In this document: piece by piece, positions 5,520 to 6,032 of the stretch
Layout: every line of letters begins with the position of its first letter
Position numbering within the stretch: the stretch's first letter is position 1
Source: Candidatus Krumholzibacteriia bacterium
Lineage (GTDB): Bacteria > Krumholzibacteriota > Krumholzibacteriia > LZORAL124-64-63
Length of the DNA stretch: 6,032 bases
Assembly (NCBI GenBank): GCA_030590265.1
Contig: JAUUYW010000218.1
Location: forward strand, 1-6,032
Direction of reading: 5' to 3'
Notes under the pieces: generated by a model
Told to the model about the DNA's origin: nothing
What the model saw: the letters and a program-made list of their open reading frames with translations, nothing else
Databases searched by the model: none
Position numbers and translations under genes: made by a program

Positions 5520-5951
5520 ATGTCGCGTGTTCAAATCAATGCCCTGAGCAAGTACGATTTTCAGGTGGAAATTACCGTGCGCACTACCGATCTTAATTAC
5601 GGTGGTCATTTGGGCAACGATCGTCTGCTCTCGTTGATCCACGAGGCCCGCGTGGCCTTTTTGGCCTCCCACAACTGGTCCGAATTGGATTGCGGTGGAG
5701 TTGGTTTGATTTTGGGTGATGCTGCCATCGTATATCGTGGTGAAGCTTTTGCCGGCGACACCCTCACTATCGAAATTTCCGCCGGAGAACCTTCCCGCTG
5801 TGGTTTCCGTTTGTTCCACCGGATAACCCGCAAACAGGATGGTGCCAAAATCGCTCTCGCCGAAACCGGCATGACCTGTTTCGATTATGGGAAAAGAAAA
5901 ATTGTTCCCCTGCCCGATCTCGTGCTGCAGGAATGCACTTCCAACGAATAG
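5520..5951 (+). CDS. Hotdog-fold acyl-CoA thioesterase (4HBT type)
   Basis: Product of 143 aa, the usual size of a single-domain 4-hydroxybenzoyl-CoA-thioesterase-like protein, predicted to hydrolyse acyl-CoA or a related thioester in the cytoplasm. The family signature is in the N-terminal third: VRTTDLNYGGHLGNDRLLSL (20-39) followed by IHEARVAFL (40-48). The conserved Asp24 and the Gly-His pair (29-30) precede the long central helix. LGDAAIVYRGEAFAGDTLTI (65-84) and FRLFHRI (about 96-102) are the typical beta strands, with a C-terminal strand TGMTCFDYGKRKIVPLP. The physiological substrate is unknown. AAGGA (5511-5515) is 4 nt before the ATG, rather close. It lies 9 nt after the transporter gene and 7 nt before the next, so cotranscription is very likely, though no pathway link to nucleosides is evident. 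Confidence 0.9.
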   Translation: MSRVQINALSKYDFQVEITVRTTDLNYGGHLGNDRLLSLIHEARVAFLASHNWSELDCGGVGLILGDAAIVYRGEAFAGDTLTIEISAGEPSRCGFRLFHRITRKQDGAKIALAETGMTCFDYGKRKIVPLPDLVLQECTSNE

Positions 5952-5958
5952 AGTGGAC

Positions 5959-6032
5959 ATGAATGGACCACCGCTGCGCATAACCAGCTTGAAGAATGAC
6001 CAGGTCAAGGACCTTGTCCGGTTGCGCCATCG
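5959..6032 (+). CDS. Start of a SpoU/TrmH-type RNA 2'-O-methyltransferase (cut by right edge)
   Basis: Only 24 codons are visible before the right edge. The residues LRITSLKNDQVKDLVRLRHR (6-25, the last one partial) match the usual opening of SpoU/TrmH-family rRNA methyltransferases. In that family an I-TS--N--VK---KL pattern begins the small L30e-like substrate-binding domain that precedes the knotted SAM-binding domain. Such enzymes 2'-O-methylate rRNA or tRNA. The catalytic knot lies outside the window, so the exact family (for example RlmB-like) is open. The ATG at 5959 is 7 nt after the thioesterase stop; only a weak GAG-rich site precedes it. Probably the third gene of the transporter operon. 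Confidence 0.6.
   Translation, partial: MNGPPLRITSLKNDQVKDLVRLRH

Noticed and set aside
5418..6008. Minus-strand open frame of 196 codons opposite the thioesterase
   Set aside because: Overlaps three plus-strand genes with recognisable motifs; no ribosome-binding site or family resemblance.

Overview
The window holds nine genes, two of them cut by its edges, from a bacterial chromosome of moderate GC content. Most are housekeeping genes. No mobile element, CRISPR array, tRNA or rRNA was seen. The proteins are clearly bacterial: Rho, GuaB, Hpt, Udk and a SpoU-type methylase. The one lineage hint is the exported protein at 1978-2592. It has the look of the PEP-CTERM type of secreted protein but ends in a short Trp/Lys/Tyr/Arg tail. 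I associate that tail, from memory only, with uncultured FCB-group or related phyla such as Krumholzibacteriota and Eisenbacteria. Treat this placement as a weak inference.

Left part (1-1754, minus strand): a compact nucleotide-salvage operon read right to left, udk (uridine kinase), hpt (hypoxanthine phosphoribosyltransferase) and guaB (IMP dehydrogenase, running off the left edge). The genes are 21 and 11 nt apart. A good sigma70-type promoter sits directly against the udk start codon, so the mRNA may be leaderless. Hpt makes IMP from hypoxanthine and GuaB oxidises IMP to XMP, so two consecutive purine steps are cotranscribed with pyrimidine nucleoside phosphorylation.

Middle (1755-2930, plus strand): a regulatory intergenic region, then a signal-peptide-bearing exported protein with a leader hairpin upstream and a strong intrinsic terminator behind it. 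Next is a small VF530/DUF2132 protein, whose stop codon lies 3 nt from that of the convergent gene.

Right part (2930-6032): a short Rho factor on the minus strand, lacking the usual N-terminal helical domain, is divergent from a plus-strand operon. That operon holds a CNT-family nucleoside transporter, a hotdog-fold thioesterase and the start of a SpoU/TrmH-type RNA methyltransferase. Between rho and the transporter, two promoter candidates on opposite strands share almost the same -10 hexamer, an apparent bidirectional promoter.

The CNT transporter and the salvage operon fit one physiology: nucleosides are taken up, and nucleosides and bases are converted to nucleotides. I found no clearly new multi-gene system. 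The best candidates for novelty are the C-terminal tail of the exported protein, the reduced Rho, and the unusual promoter geometries.
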